Shown here one piece after another: positions 27,392 to 36,376 of a stretch of DNA of 58,236 nt (position 1 is the first letter of the stretch; each line of letters starts with the position of its first letter). The DNA comes from Streptosporangium nondiastaticum. GTDB taxonomy: Bacteria; Actinomycetota; Actinomycetes; Streptomycetales; Streptomycetaceae. The notes beneath the pieces were generated by a model, which worked only from the letters and a program-made list of their open reading frames with translations, did not search any database and was not told the origin of the DNA. A program made the translations under genes and the position numbers. The DNA is taken from positions 1 to 58,236 of the forward strand of contig NZ_PXWG01000034.1 in NCBI RefSeq assembly GCF_003011965.1, written 5' to 3'.

Positions 27392-27779
27392 GCGTGCCCG
27401 TACCGTCGGGCGGGACGACCCACCGGACGCCTGAGGCGGCACGCACCGGGTGAGGCACGACGACCCAGCTGCCGGTCCCGACGGCGCGCACCCCCGTGGC
27501 AATCCACCCGGCAGCGGTGCCCGGCGGCACGAAGAAGCCCATGCGGCAGCCTCCGAAGTCCGCCAGGACAGGGCCCACCTGCCGCGTGCAGCGGGACAGG
27601 ATCTCCAGCGTGGGGCGCCCCAGTTCGCTGGGGAGGATGAGGACGTCCCAGAGCCTGCCGGCGGGCAGCAGCGTCACCCCGAGGGGGTTGCGCTCCCACT
27701 CCCACCGGCAGGTCCCCGGATCGGGTGCCGCCGTCGCCAGCCACTCCACCGCGCTCGGCCTCCCCGCGTCGTCACTCAT
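27318..27779 (-). CDS. Conserved small protein of unknown function
   Basis: 153 residues, with a good start: ATG at 27779 with GGAGG seven bases upstream. Recognisable stretches are LWDVLILPSELGRPTLEIL, GPVLADFGGCRMGFFVPPGT and GVRWVVPPDGTGTLTDPVLL. This resembles small streptomycete proteins of unknown function, some distantly related to the N-terminal part of phage-type primase-polymerases, but I see no catalytic motif. Its 3' end overlaps the convergent PAP2 gene by 74 bp, so the two transcripts are antisense there. Confidence 0.75.
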   Translation of the reverse strand: MSDDAGRPSAVEWLATAAPDPGTCRWEWERNPLGVTLLPAGRLWDVLILPSELGRPTLEILSRCTRQVGPVLADFGGCRMGFFVPPGTAAGWIATGVRAVGTGSWVVVPHPVRAASGVRWVVPPDGTGTLTDPVLLELSMHEAAVTLARERDA

Positions 27780-28067
27780 GGCAGTGCCTCCGTTCCGTGT
27801 CCGCTCGTTCTGCGTTCACGGATGGAGAGGCCCCGGAGTGCGGATCATTACGCGGGTTTCCGGGCCGGGCAGAGGTGAAGGGTTCACTGTCCGCAAGACG
27901 GCGTGCCCCGGTGCGCCTGGCAGTCGTACACAGGGCGCCGGGCGGGGCGTGCATGGGGCCGCGGCACGGGGCACCGCATGAGGCCGGCTGCCCCGCCGCA
28001 TGAGGCCGGCGTGCCGGCGCCTGCGTACGAACCCGCCCCATGCCCCGCCGGGCCGCCCCGGCCTACC
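27780..28067. repeat. Gap with CATGAGGC elements
   Basis: This 288-bp gap has no supported gene. Cores: CATGGGGC at 27952, CACGGGGC at 27965, and exact CATGAGGC at 27977 and 27999. The part near 27780-27900 should hold the promoter of the small conserved gene. Confidence 0.65.
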
Positions 28068-29480
28068 TCAGCTGTCGAAGCCCAGGCCGACCTTGTCCAT
28101 CGCCTTGAGCCAGAGGTTGCGGCGACCGCCGTTCTCGTCGGCCTTCGTCATCGACCACTGGGTGATGCCGATGCCCATGGAGCGCACCGGTTCGGGCGGG
28201 AACGGGAGCGGCTTGCTGCGCACCATCTCCAGCTCGGTGCGCTCCGTGCGCTCCCCCGAGAGCAGGTCGAGCATGACGTCGGCACCGAAGCGGGTGGCGC
28301 CGACGCCCAGCCCCGTGTAGCCGAGGGCATAGGCGACCTTGCCCCCGTGGGCCGTGCCGAAGAAGGCCGAGAAGCGCGAGCAGGTGTCGATGGCACCGCC
28401 CCAGCTGTGGGTGAAGCGCACGTCCTCGAGCTGCGGGAAGCAGCGGAAGAAGTGCTCGGCGAGCTTCTGGTACGTGGCCGGGTGGTGGTCGTACTCCGAC
28501 CGGACGCCGCCGCCGTAGTGGTACACGATGTCGTAGCCGCCCCACAGGATGCGGTGGTCGGGCGTGATGCGGAAGTAGTGGAAGTGGTTGGCAGCGTCCC
28601 CGAGCCCCTGCCGGCCCTTCCACCCGACGGCCGCGAGCTGCTCGGCGTTCAGCGGCTCCGTCATCAGGGCGTAGTCATATACGGGCGCGATGTAGGGGCG
28701 GACGCGCTTGACCAGTGAGGGGAAGGCGTTGGTGCCCAGGGCGGCGTGGCGGGCGAAGACGCGCCCGTACGGGGTGCGGACGGCGAGACCGGCGGTGCGG
28801 GAGGACAGCTCGGTGCCGGGCGTGTGCTCGTAGATGCGCACCCCGAGCTCCGTGCAGGCTCGTTTGAGGCCCCATGCGAGCCGGGCGGGGTGCAGCATCG
28901 CGACCCCGTCACGGTCCCAGAGCCCGGCCAGGAAGGTCGGGGAGTGGACCTCGGCACGCAGGGCGTCCCGGTCGAGGTACTCGTAGCCCGTGATGCCGAG
29001 GGCCTCGAGTTCCTCGGCGGCCTCCTGGAGCTCGTGCACCTGGTGCGGGGCGGTGGCGATGTCGATCTCACCGGTGCGTTCGAAGTCGCAGTCGATGCCG
29101 TAACGGGCGAGGGTGGCCTCGATGTCGTCGAGGTTCTTGAGGCCGAGCTCGTGGAGGGTGGCGAGCTCGTCAGGCCAGCGTGAGGCGCCGTTGGCCCAGC
29201 CGTGGGTCAGGGAGGCGGAGCAGAAGCCGCCGTTGCGGCCTGAGGCCGCCCAGCCGGTCTCCTGGGCCTCGATGAGGACGACGTCCCGGCCGGGATCGCG
29301 CTCCTTGGCGCGGAGCGCGGTCCACAGTCCGGAGTATCCGCCGCCGACGACGAGCAGGTCGCAGTGTTCGTCGCCGACGAGCGCGGGGAACGCCTCCGGC
29401 CGGGAGGGGTCGTCGAGCCAGTAGGGCCGGTGAGCGGCGTCGGAGAGTGCTTGGACAGGGTTCATGGCACGAGCGGCCAT
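28068..29480 (-). CDS. FAD-dependent amine oxidase, PuuB-like
   Basis: A 470-residue DAO-type flavoenzyme. The N-terminal FAD motif is LLVVGGGYSGLWTALRAKE, followed by ETGWAASGRNGGFCSA and a C-terminal LGYTGLGVGATRFGADVMLD glycine-rich segment. It matches gamma-glutamylputrescine oxidase and related glycine/sarcosine-type oxidases. It is the last gene of the potA-potB-potC operon (gap of 4 bp after potC, AAGGAG eight bases before the ATG), which supports a polyamine substrate. The exact substrate (free putrescine or the gamma-glutamyl form) cannot be settled here. Confidence 0.87.
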   Translation of the reverse strand: MAARAMNPVQALSDAAHRPYWLDDPSRPEAFPALVGDEHCDLLVVGGGYSGLWTALRAKERDPGRDVVLIEAQETGWAASGRNGGFCSASLTHGWANGASRWPDELATLHELGLKNLDDIEATLARYGIDCDFERTGEIDIATAPHQVHELQEAAEELEALGITGYEYLDRDALRAEVHSPTFLAGLWDRDGVAMLHPARLAWGLKRACTELGVRIYEHTPGTELSSRTAGLAVRTPYGRVFARHAALGTNAFPSLVKRVRPYIAPVYDYALMTEPLNAEQLAAVGWKGRQGLGDAANHFHYFRITPDHRILWGGYDIVYHYGGGVRSEYDHHPATYQKLAEHFFRCFPQLEDVRFTHSWGGAIDTCSRFSAFFGTAHGGKVAYALGYTGLGVGATRFGADVMLDLLSGERTERTELEMVRSKPLPFPPEPVRSMGIGITQWSMTKADENGGRRNLWLKAMDKVGLGFDS

Positions 29481-29484
29481 GTTC

Positions 29485-30315
29485 TCAGCTCCTTTTTCGG
29501 CGCCCGCCGATCAGCTGACCAGCAAGGACGCACAGCACGGCGATGGCGAACATCGCCGTTCCGATGACATTGATTTGAACGGGTGTGCCCCGTTGTGCGG
29601 ATCCCCAGACGAACATGGGGAAGGTCACAGTCGAGCCGGCGTTGAAGTTGGTGATGATGAAGTCGTCGAAGGACAGGGCGAAGGAGAGCAGGGCGCCCGC
29701 CACGATGCCCGGGGCCGCGATCGGGAGGGTGACTCTCAGGAAGGTCTGCAGCGGGGTGGCGTAGAGGTCCTGGGCGGCCTGTTCGAGCCGGGGGTCCATG
29801 GACATCACCCGGGCCTTGACAGCCGTCACCACGAAGCTCAGGCAGAAGGTGATGTGGGCGATCAGGATCGTCCAGAAGCCGAAGGTGACGCCCATGTTGA
29901 GGAAGAGGGTGGCCAGCGAGGCGGCCATCACGACCTCGGGCATGGCCATCGGCAGGAAGATCAGGGTGCTGACGGAGGACCGGGCGCGGAAGCGGTAGCG
30001 GGCGAGCGCGAAGGCGAGCGCCGTGCCCAGGACGGTGGCGCCCACAGTCGCCCAGACGGCGATCTGCAGGCTGAGCGAGAGGGAGCCGCACAGGTCGGCG
30101 ACGCCGCACGGGTCGGTCCAGGCGTCGGTGGAGAAGCGCTGCCACTCGTAGTTGAAGCGGCCGTTGGGCTTGTTGAACGAGAAGACGGTGACGACCACGT
30201 TGGGCAGCACGAGGTAGGCCAGTGTGGCCAGCCCCGCGAGCACGACGAGGTTGCGGCGGAGCCACCGCACGGGGCGGCTGGAGAGGAGGGCCGGGCGGGC
30301 GGGCGTAGCTGTCAT
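29485..30315 (-). CDS. potC: Polyamine ABC transporter permease PotC-like
   Basis: A 276-residue inner-membrane permease with six hydrophobic segments and the coupling EAA loop (LEQAAQDLYATPLQTFLRVT, LPIAAPGIVAGALLSFALSF). DDFIITNF is typical of PotC. It forms the channel with the PotB-like protein and is energised by the PotA-like ATPase. The ATG overlaps the potB stop (TGATG), so translation is coupled. Confidence 0.93.
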   Translation of the reverse strand: MTATPARPALLSSRPVRWLRRNLVVLAGLATLAYLVLPNVVVTVFSFNKPNGRFNYEWQRFSTDAWTDPCGVADLCGSLSLSLQIAVWATVGATVLGTALAFALARYRFRARSSVSTLIFLPMAMPEVVMAASLATLFLNMGVTFGFWTILIAHITFCLSFVVTAVKARVMSMDPRLEQAAQDLYATPLQTFLRVTLPIAAPGIVAGALLSFALSFDDFIITNFNAGSTVTFPMFVWGSAQRGTPVQINVIGTAMFAIAVLCVLAGQLIGGRRKRS

Positions 30316-31235
30316 CAGACCAGGTCCTCCGTCCCGGACTTGCGGATGTAGACGGTGACCATGGCGAGGATGGCGGCCATGAGGATGAAGGACAGGGCGG
30401 CGGCGGTCGGGTAGTCCAGGACGCGCAGGAACTGGGACTGGATGACGTTGCCGATCATCTTCTGGTCGGTGGAGCCGAGCAGCTCGGCGTTGATGTAGTC
30501 GCCCGTGGCGGGGATGAAGGTGAGCAGCGTGCCGGCGACGACTCCGGGCATGGACAGCGGGAAGGTCACCTTGCGGAAGGTCGTCAGCGGACGCGCGTAG
30601 AGGTCGCCGGCCGCCTCGTGCAGCCGTGCGTCGATGCGCTCCAGCGAGGTGTACAGCGGCAGGATCATGAAGGGCAGGAAGTTGTAGGTCAGGCCGCAGA
30701 CGACGGCGAGGGGCGTGGCGAGGACGCGGTGCCCTTCGGTGACGCCGAGGGCGTTGGTGACGTCGAGGACGTGCAGGCTCGCGAGCGCGGAGACGACCGG
30801 GCCGCCGTCGGAGAGGATCGTCTTCCAGGCGAGGGTGCGGATCAGGAAGCTGGTGAAGAACGGCGCGATGACGAGGATCATCAGGACGTTGCGCCAGCGG
30901 CCGGCCTTGAAGGCGATGAGGTAGGCCAGCGGGTAGCCCAGCGCGAGGCAGAGCGCGGTGGCGGTCGCGGCGTAGGCCACGGAGCGCAGGAACTGGGGGT
31001 AGTACTCGGTCAGCGCGTCCCAGTACGTGGCGAAGTGCCAGGTGACCTGGAAGCCCTCTTCGAGGGAGCCGGTCTGTACGGAGGTGGACGCCTGGTAGAC
31101 GAGCGGGGCGGCGAAGAAGACGAGCAGCCAGAGGATGCCGGGGAGCAGGAGCCAGTACGGGGTGGGCTTCCCGCCTCGTGCGGCCGTGCGGGAGGTTGCA
31201 CGGGGCGCGGGGGGCTTGTCAGTGACGAGTGCCAT
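30315..31235 (-). CDS. potB: Polyamine ABC transporter permease PotB-like
   Basis: 306 residues, starting at the ATG at 31235 that overlaps the potA stop (TGATG). After a charged N-terminus comes a first helix (WLLLPGILWLLVFFAAPLVY) and then five more. The EAA loop is HEAAGDLYARPLTTFRKVTF, and FIPATGDYINAELLG is a PotB hallmark. A much longer open frame covers this gene but only this part is protein-like. Confidence 0.93.
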   Translation of the reverse strand: MALVTDKPPAPRATSRTAARGGKPTPYWLLLPGILWLLVFFAAPLVYQASTSVQTGSLEEGFQVTWHFATYWDALTEYYPQFLRSVAYAATATALCLALGYPLAYLIAFKAGRWRNVLMILVIAPFFTSFLIRTLAWKTILSDGGPVVSALASLHVLDVTNALGVTEGHRVLATPLAVVCGLTYNFLPFMILPLYTSLERIDARLHEAAGDLYARPLTTFRKVTFPLSMPGVVAGTLLTFIPATGDYINAELLGSTDQKMIGNVIQSQFLRVLDYPTAAALSFILMAAILAMVTVYIRKSGTEDLV

Positions 31236-32398
31236 CAGGTGCCCTCCCCCGCGTCCGTGCCGGCCTCGATGCTCTGCGCGGCGTCCAGGCCGAAGCTGTG
31301 TCCGGGGTTCCAGTGCAGGACGACGTCGGCGCCCGGCATGAGGCGGCTGTCGCGCTCGATGTTCTGCTCGTAGACGGAGAGCCCCGTGGCCACCGGGCTG
31401 TCGACGAGGTACTGGGTGGAGACGCCGATGAAGCTGGAGGCGGTGATGCGGCCGTGGACGCGGTTGCGCCCCTCGGGGATGGTGCCGGCGTCGTCGGCGT
31501 GCGTGAGGGTGATCTTCTCCGGCCGTATCCCGACGAGGAGCTTCCCGCCCGCACGGGGGACGGTGGTACATCGCGCACGGGGCAGGGCGAGTTTGGTATC
31601 CGCGGCGCGCAGGACGAGGGTCTCGCCGGAGGAGTCGAGGACGTCGGCGGTGATGAGGTTCGAGGTGCCGAGGAAGTTGGCGACGAAGGTGGTGCGGGGG
31701 GTCTCGTAGAGCTCGGCGGGGGCGCCGAGCTGTTCGACCCGCCCGGCGTTCATGACCGCGACCGTGTCGGCCATCGTCATGGCCTCCTCCTGGTCGTGGG
31801 TGACGTGGATGAAGGTGATGCCGACCTCGGTCTGGATGCGCTTGAGCTCGAGCTGCATCTGGCGGCGCAGCTTGAGGTCGAGGGCGCCGAGGGGCTCGTC
31901 GAGGAGGAGCACCTGGGGGTGGTTGATCAGGGCGCGGGCGACGGCGACGCGCTGCTGCTGGCCGCCGGAGAGCTGGTGGGGCTTGCGGCGGGCGAAGTCG
32001 CCGAGCTGGACGAGGTCGAGCATGTCGCCGACCTGCTTCTTGACGGACTTGATGCCGCGGCGGCGCAGGCCGAAGGCGACGTTCTCGTAGATGTCGAGGT
32101 GCGGGAAGAGCGCGTAGCTCTGGAAGACGGTGTTGACGGGGCGCTTGTGCGGGGGGAGGGCGGTGACGTCCTTGCCCGCGAGTTCCACGGTGCCGGCGGT
32201 GGGCTGCTCCAGGCCGGCGATCATGCGCAGAGTGGTGGTCTTGCCGCAGCCCGAGGCTCCGAGCAGGGCGAAGAAGGAGCCTGCGGGGACGGACAGGTCG
32301 AGCGGGTGGACGGCGGTGAAGGCGCCGTAGCTCTTGCTGATGGCGGTGAGGCGGACGTCCGTGCCGCTGCTGCTGTCGGTCGGGGCGGTTGCTGTCAT
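31235..32398 (-). CDS. potA: Polyamine ABC transporter ATP-binding protein PotA-like
   Basis: 387 residues from the ATG at 32398. The ABC domain has Walker [13 protein letters not shown], the Q-loop FQSYALFPH, signature [15 protein letters not shown], Walker [14 protein letters not shown], and the switch His in [14 protein letters not shown]-terminal TOBE domain follows ([28 protein letters not shown]). It drives uptake through PotB/PotC. Between this gene and the next intact gene upstream lies a decayed potD, so the binding protein now has to come from elsewhere, perhaps the intact potD at 39 kb. Confidence 0.94.
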   Translation of the reverse strand: MTATAPTDSSSGTDVRLTAISKSYGAFTAVHPLDLSVPAGSFFALLGASGCGKTTTLRMIAGLEQPTAGTVELAGKDVTALPPHKRPVNTVFQSYALFPHLDIYENVAFGLRRRGIKSVKKQVGDMLDLVQLGDFARRKPHQLSGGQQQRVAVARALINHPQVLLLDEPLGALDLKLRRQMQLELKRIQTEVGITFIHVTHDQEEAMTMADTVAVMNAGRVEQLGAPAELYETPRTTFVANFLGTSNLITADVLDSSGETLVLRAADTKLALPRARCTTVPRAGGKLLVGIRPEKITLTHADDAGTIPEGRNRVHGRITASSFIGVSTQYLVDSPVATGLSVYEQNIERDSRLMPGADVVLHWNPGHSFGLDAAQSIEAGTDAGEGT

Positions 32399-32507
32399 GG
32401 TTCTTCGGTCCAGGGGTCTCGAGGGCGTGAGCGCGTACGGCACGTACAGCCGCGTACGTTCTCATATGTCCGGGGCCGGGCGCCGCGCCGGTGGCCCGTT
32501 TCGGCGT

Positions 32508-32977
32508 TCAGACGCCGGTGAGCTCGGAGAATGCGGCCTCGAACGCCCCGTCCTCGGCAGTGGTCAGGGAGCGGAAGGCATGGGCACTCGCCGTCATCGC
32601 CCCGCTGGGGACGACGGGGCTGTTGCCGGCCGGCTCCTTGTCGGTCTTCACGAGCTCGTCCCGCGGCCCGGCTACGGGCCGGCGTAGCTGATGGCGGCGG
32701 CGAGCCGTGCGGCGACCTTCGGCTGGTGGTAGTGGTCGATGAGGCGCTCGGCGTTCCTCTGGTGGCAGGCGTTGCGGGGGACCAGAAGATTGTCGCTGGA
32801 AAATGTGGGGCTCGCGTCCGGCATCGCGTACTGGATGCCGGCGTTGTCGGCTTGGAGCCGGACGAGATCTCCCACCCGGGCGAAGCAGGCGGCGGTGTCG
32901 CCCTTGCCGAGGCCGCCCGTGTCGTCGTTGCGGAGGAAACGGCGGTTCACCACGGTGCGTTGCTGGTAGCGCTCCAT
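32508..32977 (-). pseudogene. Decayed potD (polyamine-binding protein), 5'-truncated and frameshifted
   Basis: Two frames in this stretch align in series with the C-terminal third of the intact PotD at 39118-40305. Residues from the first frame (GDLVRLQADN, LLVPRNACHQRNAERLIDHY, KVAARLAAAISY) match GDIIQLQADN, LMVPNLARHKHNAEALVDYY and EVAAQLAAAVNY. The frame then stops near 32672. After a one-base deletion the match resumes (PRDELVKTDKE against ARDVLASSSDKE) to the end at 32508. Roughly the first 250 residues, including signal peptide, are missing. It lies directly upstream of potA, where a potD would be expected. Confidence 0.88.
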
Positions 32978-33043
32978 GCAGGGTGCCCTTTCCGTGGCTG
33001 CGACGGACTTTGAACGAGGATCCTGGCAGACCGAAAGCCACCG

Positions 33044-33057
33044 AACAAGGGATTCCG
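33044..33057 (-). promoter_or_regulatory. Shared polyamine-gene motif, copy 1
   Basis: AACAAGGGATTCCG is 14 of 14 identical to a copy at 35073-35086. It lies 67 bp upstream of the surviving part of the potD remnant, in the position of a regulator site or promoter for the potDABC-puuB operon. Confidence 0.5.
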
Positions 33058-33334
33058 CTGTTTCCTTTTAATTACGCAGCATTTCCGGGGTTCGCGATGA
33101 CCACGCGATCACGCCATGCCGATTCGGCGACTCCGCCGGGAGCCGCACACGAGAAAGCGAGCGGGCAGCAACAAGCGCACCAGCGTCCCGCGGCAGGGAA
33201 TTCCGGGTTAACGGGAAACAGTGACGACTGGCGCGGCGCTCGACTCTGCCTTGCCCATAAGGGCCGCGACCGAGGAGGGACACCGGCAGCCGCGCACACT
33301 GGGCCGGGATCTATTACGGAAGGTCCACGAGGAC

Positions 33335-33350
33335 AGCAGGCCGGCCTGCT
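33335..33350 (-). terminator. Palindrome after the aldehyde dehydrogenase gene
   Basis: AGCAGGCCGGCCTGCT is a perfect 16-bp palindrome about 115 nt past the aldehyde dehydrogenase stop. It may be a terminator of the minus-strand transcript or a protein site; there is no loop to spare, so the hairpin would be small. Confidence 0.35.
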
Positions 33351-33464
33351 TTCGTCCGGCCGGAATCCGGTGTCCGCTGTCCGGGCCCGGACAGACCGGC
33401 CGGAATTCGGCCGACCGGGACTCAGCCAGATGGAATTCTGCCGACGGGGACAAGCACCGGGACG

Positions 33465-34988
33465 TCAGCCCAGTGAGAACACGGTCCGGTGCCATGGCTT
33501 TCGGGCGATGGCAGTGTTGTCGGACATGACGTGTTTGATCTGGGTGTATTCATCGAATGAATAGGCGGACATGTCCTTTCCGTAGCCCGACGCCCGGTAC
33601 CCGCCGTGGGGCATCTCGCTGACGATCGGGATGTGGTCGTTGACCCATACGCAGCCCGCCTTGAGCTCCCGGGCGGCCCGCCCCGTGCGGTAGACGTCGC
33701 GGCTCCATGCGGACGCTGCCAGCCCGTACGGCGTGTCGTTGGCGAGGGCGATGCCCTCGTCGTCGCTGTCGAAGGGCAGCACGACGAGCACGGGGCCGAA
33801 CACCTCGTCCTGCACGATCTCGCTGCCCTGGGAAGCGCCCGTGATGAGCGTGGGGAGGTAGTACGCGCCCTTGGCCAGTTCTCCCGCGGGCGCGGCGCCG
33901 CCGGTGACCACAGAGGCATACGTGCGCGCTCTCTCGACGAATCCCGCGACGCGGTCGCGCTGGGCGTGCGAGACGAGGGGACCGAGGTCCGTGGCGGGGT
34001 CGAAGGGGTCGCCGAGCCGGACGGACGCCATCAGGTCGGCGACCCCTGAGACGAACGCCTCGTACAGGGGGCGCTGGACATAGGCACGGGTGGCCGCGGT
34101 GCAGTCCTGGCCGCTGTTGATGAGGGCTCCGGCGACCGCCCCGTGCACCGCGGCTTCAAGGTTTGCGTCGTCGAAGACGACGAATGGGGCCTTGCCGCCG
34201 AGTTCGAGGTGGAGCCGCTTGACCGTCCTGGTCGCGATCTCAGCGACCCGCCGGCCGACCGCCGTGGAGCCGGTGAACGACGTCATGGCGACGGCTGGAT
34301 GGCCCACGAGGCGCTCCCCCGCGTCCGCGCCGGCTCCGCTGACGACGTTCACGACGCCGTCGGGGATACCGGCCTCGGTGGCCGCCTCGGCGAACATCAA
34401 CGACGTCAAGGGCGTCAGCTCGGCGGGCTTGAGCACGACGGTGTTGCCTGCGGCGACGGCGGGGAGGACCTTCCAGGCGGCCATCTGCAGGGGGTAGTTC
34501 CATGGTGCGACGGAGCCCACGACGCCGATGGGCTCGCGGCGTACGTAGGAAGTGTGGTCGCTGCTGTATTCGCCGGCGGAACGGCCCTCCAGGTGGCGCG
34601 CCGCACCCGCGAAGAAGGCGGTGTTGTCCACCGTCCCCGGCACGTCGAACTCGGTGGTGAGGCAGATCGGCTTGCCGCACTGCGCGGACTCGGCATGGGC
34701 GAGCTCCTCCGCCCGGCCGGCGAGGGCGTCCGAGAAGCGGTGCAGGGCGTCGGAGCGCTCTCCGGGTGTCGCCCCGCCCCATGCAGGGAAGGCGGCTTCG
34801 GCGGCCGCGACGGCGGCGTCCACGTCCTGCGGGCCGGCCAGCTCGTACCGGAGCACCTCTTCGCCCGTGGCGGGGTCCACGACCGCGTGCGTCCGGCCCG
34901 AGGTGCCCGGGCGCAGCCGCCCCCCGATGTACTGCGCACCGCCGGCGAACCGCCCTGCCGCATCGAACCGCTGCTCCGCCGCACCCAT
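33465..34988 (-). CDS. Gamma-aminobutyraldehyde dehydrogenase-like enzyme (1)
   Basis: 507 residues from the ATG at 34988, with GGAGGAG six bases upstream. It has APWNYPLQMAAWK, KPAELTPLTSL, the catalytic Glu in LHLELGGKAPFVVFDDANL and the nucleophile in NSGQDCTAATRAYV. The C-terminal MPHGGYRASGYGKDMSAYSF is shared with the second enzyme at 40664. Both resemble gamma-aminobutyraldehyde dehydrogenases, which turn 4-aminobutanal from putrescine into GABA. The shared promoter motif 85 bp upstream links it to the potDABC-puuB operon. Confidence 0.88.
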   Translation of the reverse strand: MGAAEQRFDAAGRFAGGAQYIGGRLRPGTSGRTHAVVDPATGEEVLRYELAGPQDVDAAVAAAEAAFPAWGGATPGERSDALHRFSDALAGRAEELAHAESAQCGKPICLTTEFDVPGTVDNTAFFAGAARHLEGRSAGEYSSDHTSYVRREPIGVVGSVAPWNYPLQMAAWKVLPAVAAGNTVVLKPAELTPLTSLMFAEAATEAGIPDGVVNVVSGAGADAGERLVGHPAVAMTSFTGSTAVGRRVAEIATRTVKRLHLELGGKAPFVVFDDANLEAAVHGAVAGALINSGQDCTAATRAYVQRPLYEAFVSGVADLMASVRLGDPFDPATDLGPLVSHAQRDRVAGFVERARTYASVVTGGAAPAGELAKGAYYLPTLITGASQGSEIVQDEVFGPVLVVLPFDSDDEGIALANDTPYGLAASAWSRDVYRTGRAARELKAGCVWVNDHIPIVSEMPHGGYRASGYGKDMSAYSFDEYTQIKHVMSDNTAIARKPWHRTVFSLG

Positions 34989-35072
34989 CGCACACTCCTC
35001 CGCCGGCTGCGTCCCTGCACGCTGCACGACACAGGGGCATCGGGGCCGATCTTGGCAGAGGAGAGGACAACC

Positions 35073-35086
35073 AACAAGGGATTCCG
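35073..35086 (-). promoter_or_regulatory. Shared polyamine-gene motif, copy 2
   Basis: AACAAGGGATTCCG lies 85 bp upstream of the 34988 aldehyde dehydrogenase start. Its inner part overlaps the tail of the hairpin at 35081-35114, so it may serve both as terminator tail for the DUF4190 gene and as a regulator site. Confidence 0.5.
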
Positions 35087-35114
35087 TCGCAGTTACGAGC
35101 TCCCGCGACGGAAT
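35081..35114 (-). terminator. Terminator after the DUF4190 gene
   Basis: An inverted repeat ATTCCGTCGC (35081-35090) and GCGACGGAAT (35104-35113), extendable by one G/C pair, starts about 23 nt past the DUF4190 stop. On the minus strand it is followed by CCCTTGTTGGTTG, a fairly T-rich tail. Confidence 0.6.
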
Positions 35115-35136
35115 CGGTGCAGGGCTTGAGGTCCGA

Positions 35137-35628
35137 CTACATTCCGGCGCCGAGGCCGAGCAGACTCGCGAAGAAGGCGAACCACAGCACCGGGAGCACC
35201 AGGGCCACGATGCCGAGGACGATGCCGGTGGTCGCGGCGCTCCGGTTGGTCGCCTCGCCCTTCGTGACCTTGGAGCGGCCGACGGCGCCGAAGATGATGC
35301 CGAGGACGCCCAGGATCAGCCCGAAGAACCAGAGGAAGACCAGGAGGCTGCACACCGCGCCGATGATGCCGCAGACGAGGCCGGCGGTGCCCATGCCGTT
35401 GCTGGGCTGCACGGGGCCCGCGTAGCCGCCCGCGGGGTAGCCCTGGACGGGCGGTGCGGAGGGGTAGCCGCTCTGCGCCGGGTAAGCGCTCGGTGCCTGT
35501 GCGGGATAGCTGCTCTGGCCGGGGTAGCTGCTCTGCACCGGCTGGTTCGGGTAGCCGTAGCCGGGCTGCTGGGGCGGCACCGGGGGCTGCTGGGGAGCCC
35601 CGTAAGGATTCTGGTTGTAGTCAGACAT
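35137..35628 (-). CDS. DUF4190 membrane protein (1)
   Basis: 163 residues. The first 75 are a Tyr/Pro/Gln-rich cytoplasmic region of YP-type repeats (SSYPGQSSYPAQAPSAYP). Two hydrophobic hairpin helices follow, with the family segment SNGMGTAGLVCGIIGAV, then GVLGIIFGAVGRSKVTKGEA and GIVLGIVALVLPVLW. DUF4190 proteins are common in streptomycetes and of unknown function. A second copy lies 700 bp away on the same strand. The start ATG at 35628 is divergent from the NADAR gene. Confidence 0.9.
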   Translation of the reverse strand: MSDYNQNPYGAPQQPPVPPQQPGYGYPNQPVQSSYPGQSSYPAQAPSAYPAQSGYPSAPPVQGYPAGGYAGPVQPSNGMGTAGLVCGIIGAVCSLLVFLWFFGLILGVLGIIFGAVGRSKVTKGEATNRSAATTGIVLGIVALVLPVLWFAFFASLLGLGAGM

Positions 35629-35722
35629 GAAAAATGTCCCCTCCGTTGAACTGCGTCCGGCAATGCTATGGGGAACGGTCGGGCACGGTCAGCCGAGTTC
35701 AGGTGCCCGCGGAGGTTGCAGA

Positions 35723-36376
35723 ATGGCGGGCATGAAGATCAACGGGGACCAGCAGGAACACGAGTGCATGGAGCGGCATACGGGGCGGCAGGCGGACGGT
35801 CCGCGTTCGGTGGCTGAGCTGACGGCGGCTGCCTCCCGTGGGGAGCGCTTCAAGTACGTCTGTTTCTGGGGTCATCAGCCGCAGCGTGACGGGCGCATAG
35901 GGGCGAGCTGCTTCAGCCAGTGGTGGCCTTCGCCGTTCACGGTGGACGGCACCGTCTACGCGACCGCCGAACACTGGATGATGGCCGGGAAGGCGCGGCT
36001 CTTCGGTGACGCGGAGGCGGAAGCCGAAGCGATTGCGGCCTCGCACCCGAAGCAGGCGAAGGATGCGGGGCGTAAGGTGCGCGGCTTCGACGAGGAGACG
36101 TGGCGGCGCCACCGCTTCGGGCTGGTGGTGGAGGGCAGCGTGCACAAGTTCGCGCAGGACGCCGCGCTGAGCGCCTACCTGCTGGGCACCGGGCGCCGGG
36201 TTCTGGTGGAGGCCAGCCCGCTCGACCGGGTCTGGGGCATCGGGCTCGCCGCGGACGACGAGCGGGCCGGGGATCCGGCCCGCTGGCGGGGCGACAACCT
36301 CCTGGGCTTCGCGCTGATGGAGGCGCGTCAGCTGCTGGCCGAGCGGTCCACTATCAGCACCGGCGCCGACAAGTAG
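35723..36376 (+). CDS. NADAR-family N-glycosidase-like protein (YbiA type)
   Basis: 217 residues from the ATG at 35723, with GGAGG seven bases upstream. The NADAR fold is clear: FWGHQPQ, CFSQWWPSPFTVDG, YATAEHWMMAGKARLFGD, then EASPLDRVWGIGLAADD and NLLGFALMEAR. Family members include YbiA, which hydrolyses reactive riboflavin-pathway intermediates, and enzymes that remove ADP-ribose from nucleic acid or protein. Which applies here is not clear. Its 3' end overlaps the convergent DUF4190 gene by 49 bp. Confidence 0.88.
   Translation: MAGMKINGDQQEHECMERHTGRQADGPRSVAELTAAASRGERFKYVCFWGHQPQRDGRIGASCFSQWWPSPFTVDGTVYATAEHWMMAGKARLFGDAEAEAEAIAASHPKQAKDAGRKVRGFDEETWRRHRFGLVVEGSVHKFAQDAALSAYLLGTGRRVLVEASPLDRVWGIGLAADDERAGDPARWRGDNLLGFALMEARQLLAERSTISTGADK

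Larger units (their letters stand above)
32978..33464. other. Gap between potD remnant and aldehyde dehydrogenase
   Basis: This 487-bp gap has no supported gene and is visibly less GC-rich than its surroundings (for example around 33060-33075). It contains a copy of the motif AACAAGGGATTCCG at 33044-33057, also found before the 34988 aldehyde dehydrogenase, and a 16-bp palindrome at 33335-33350. It probably holds remains of the old potDABC promoter. Confidence 0.55.
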
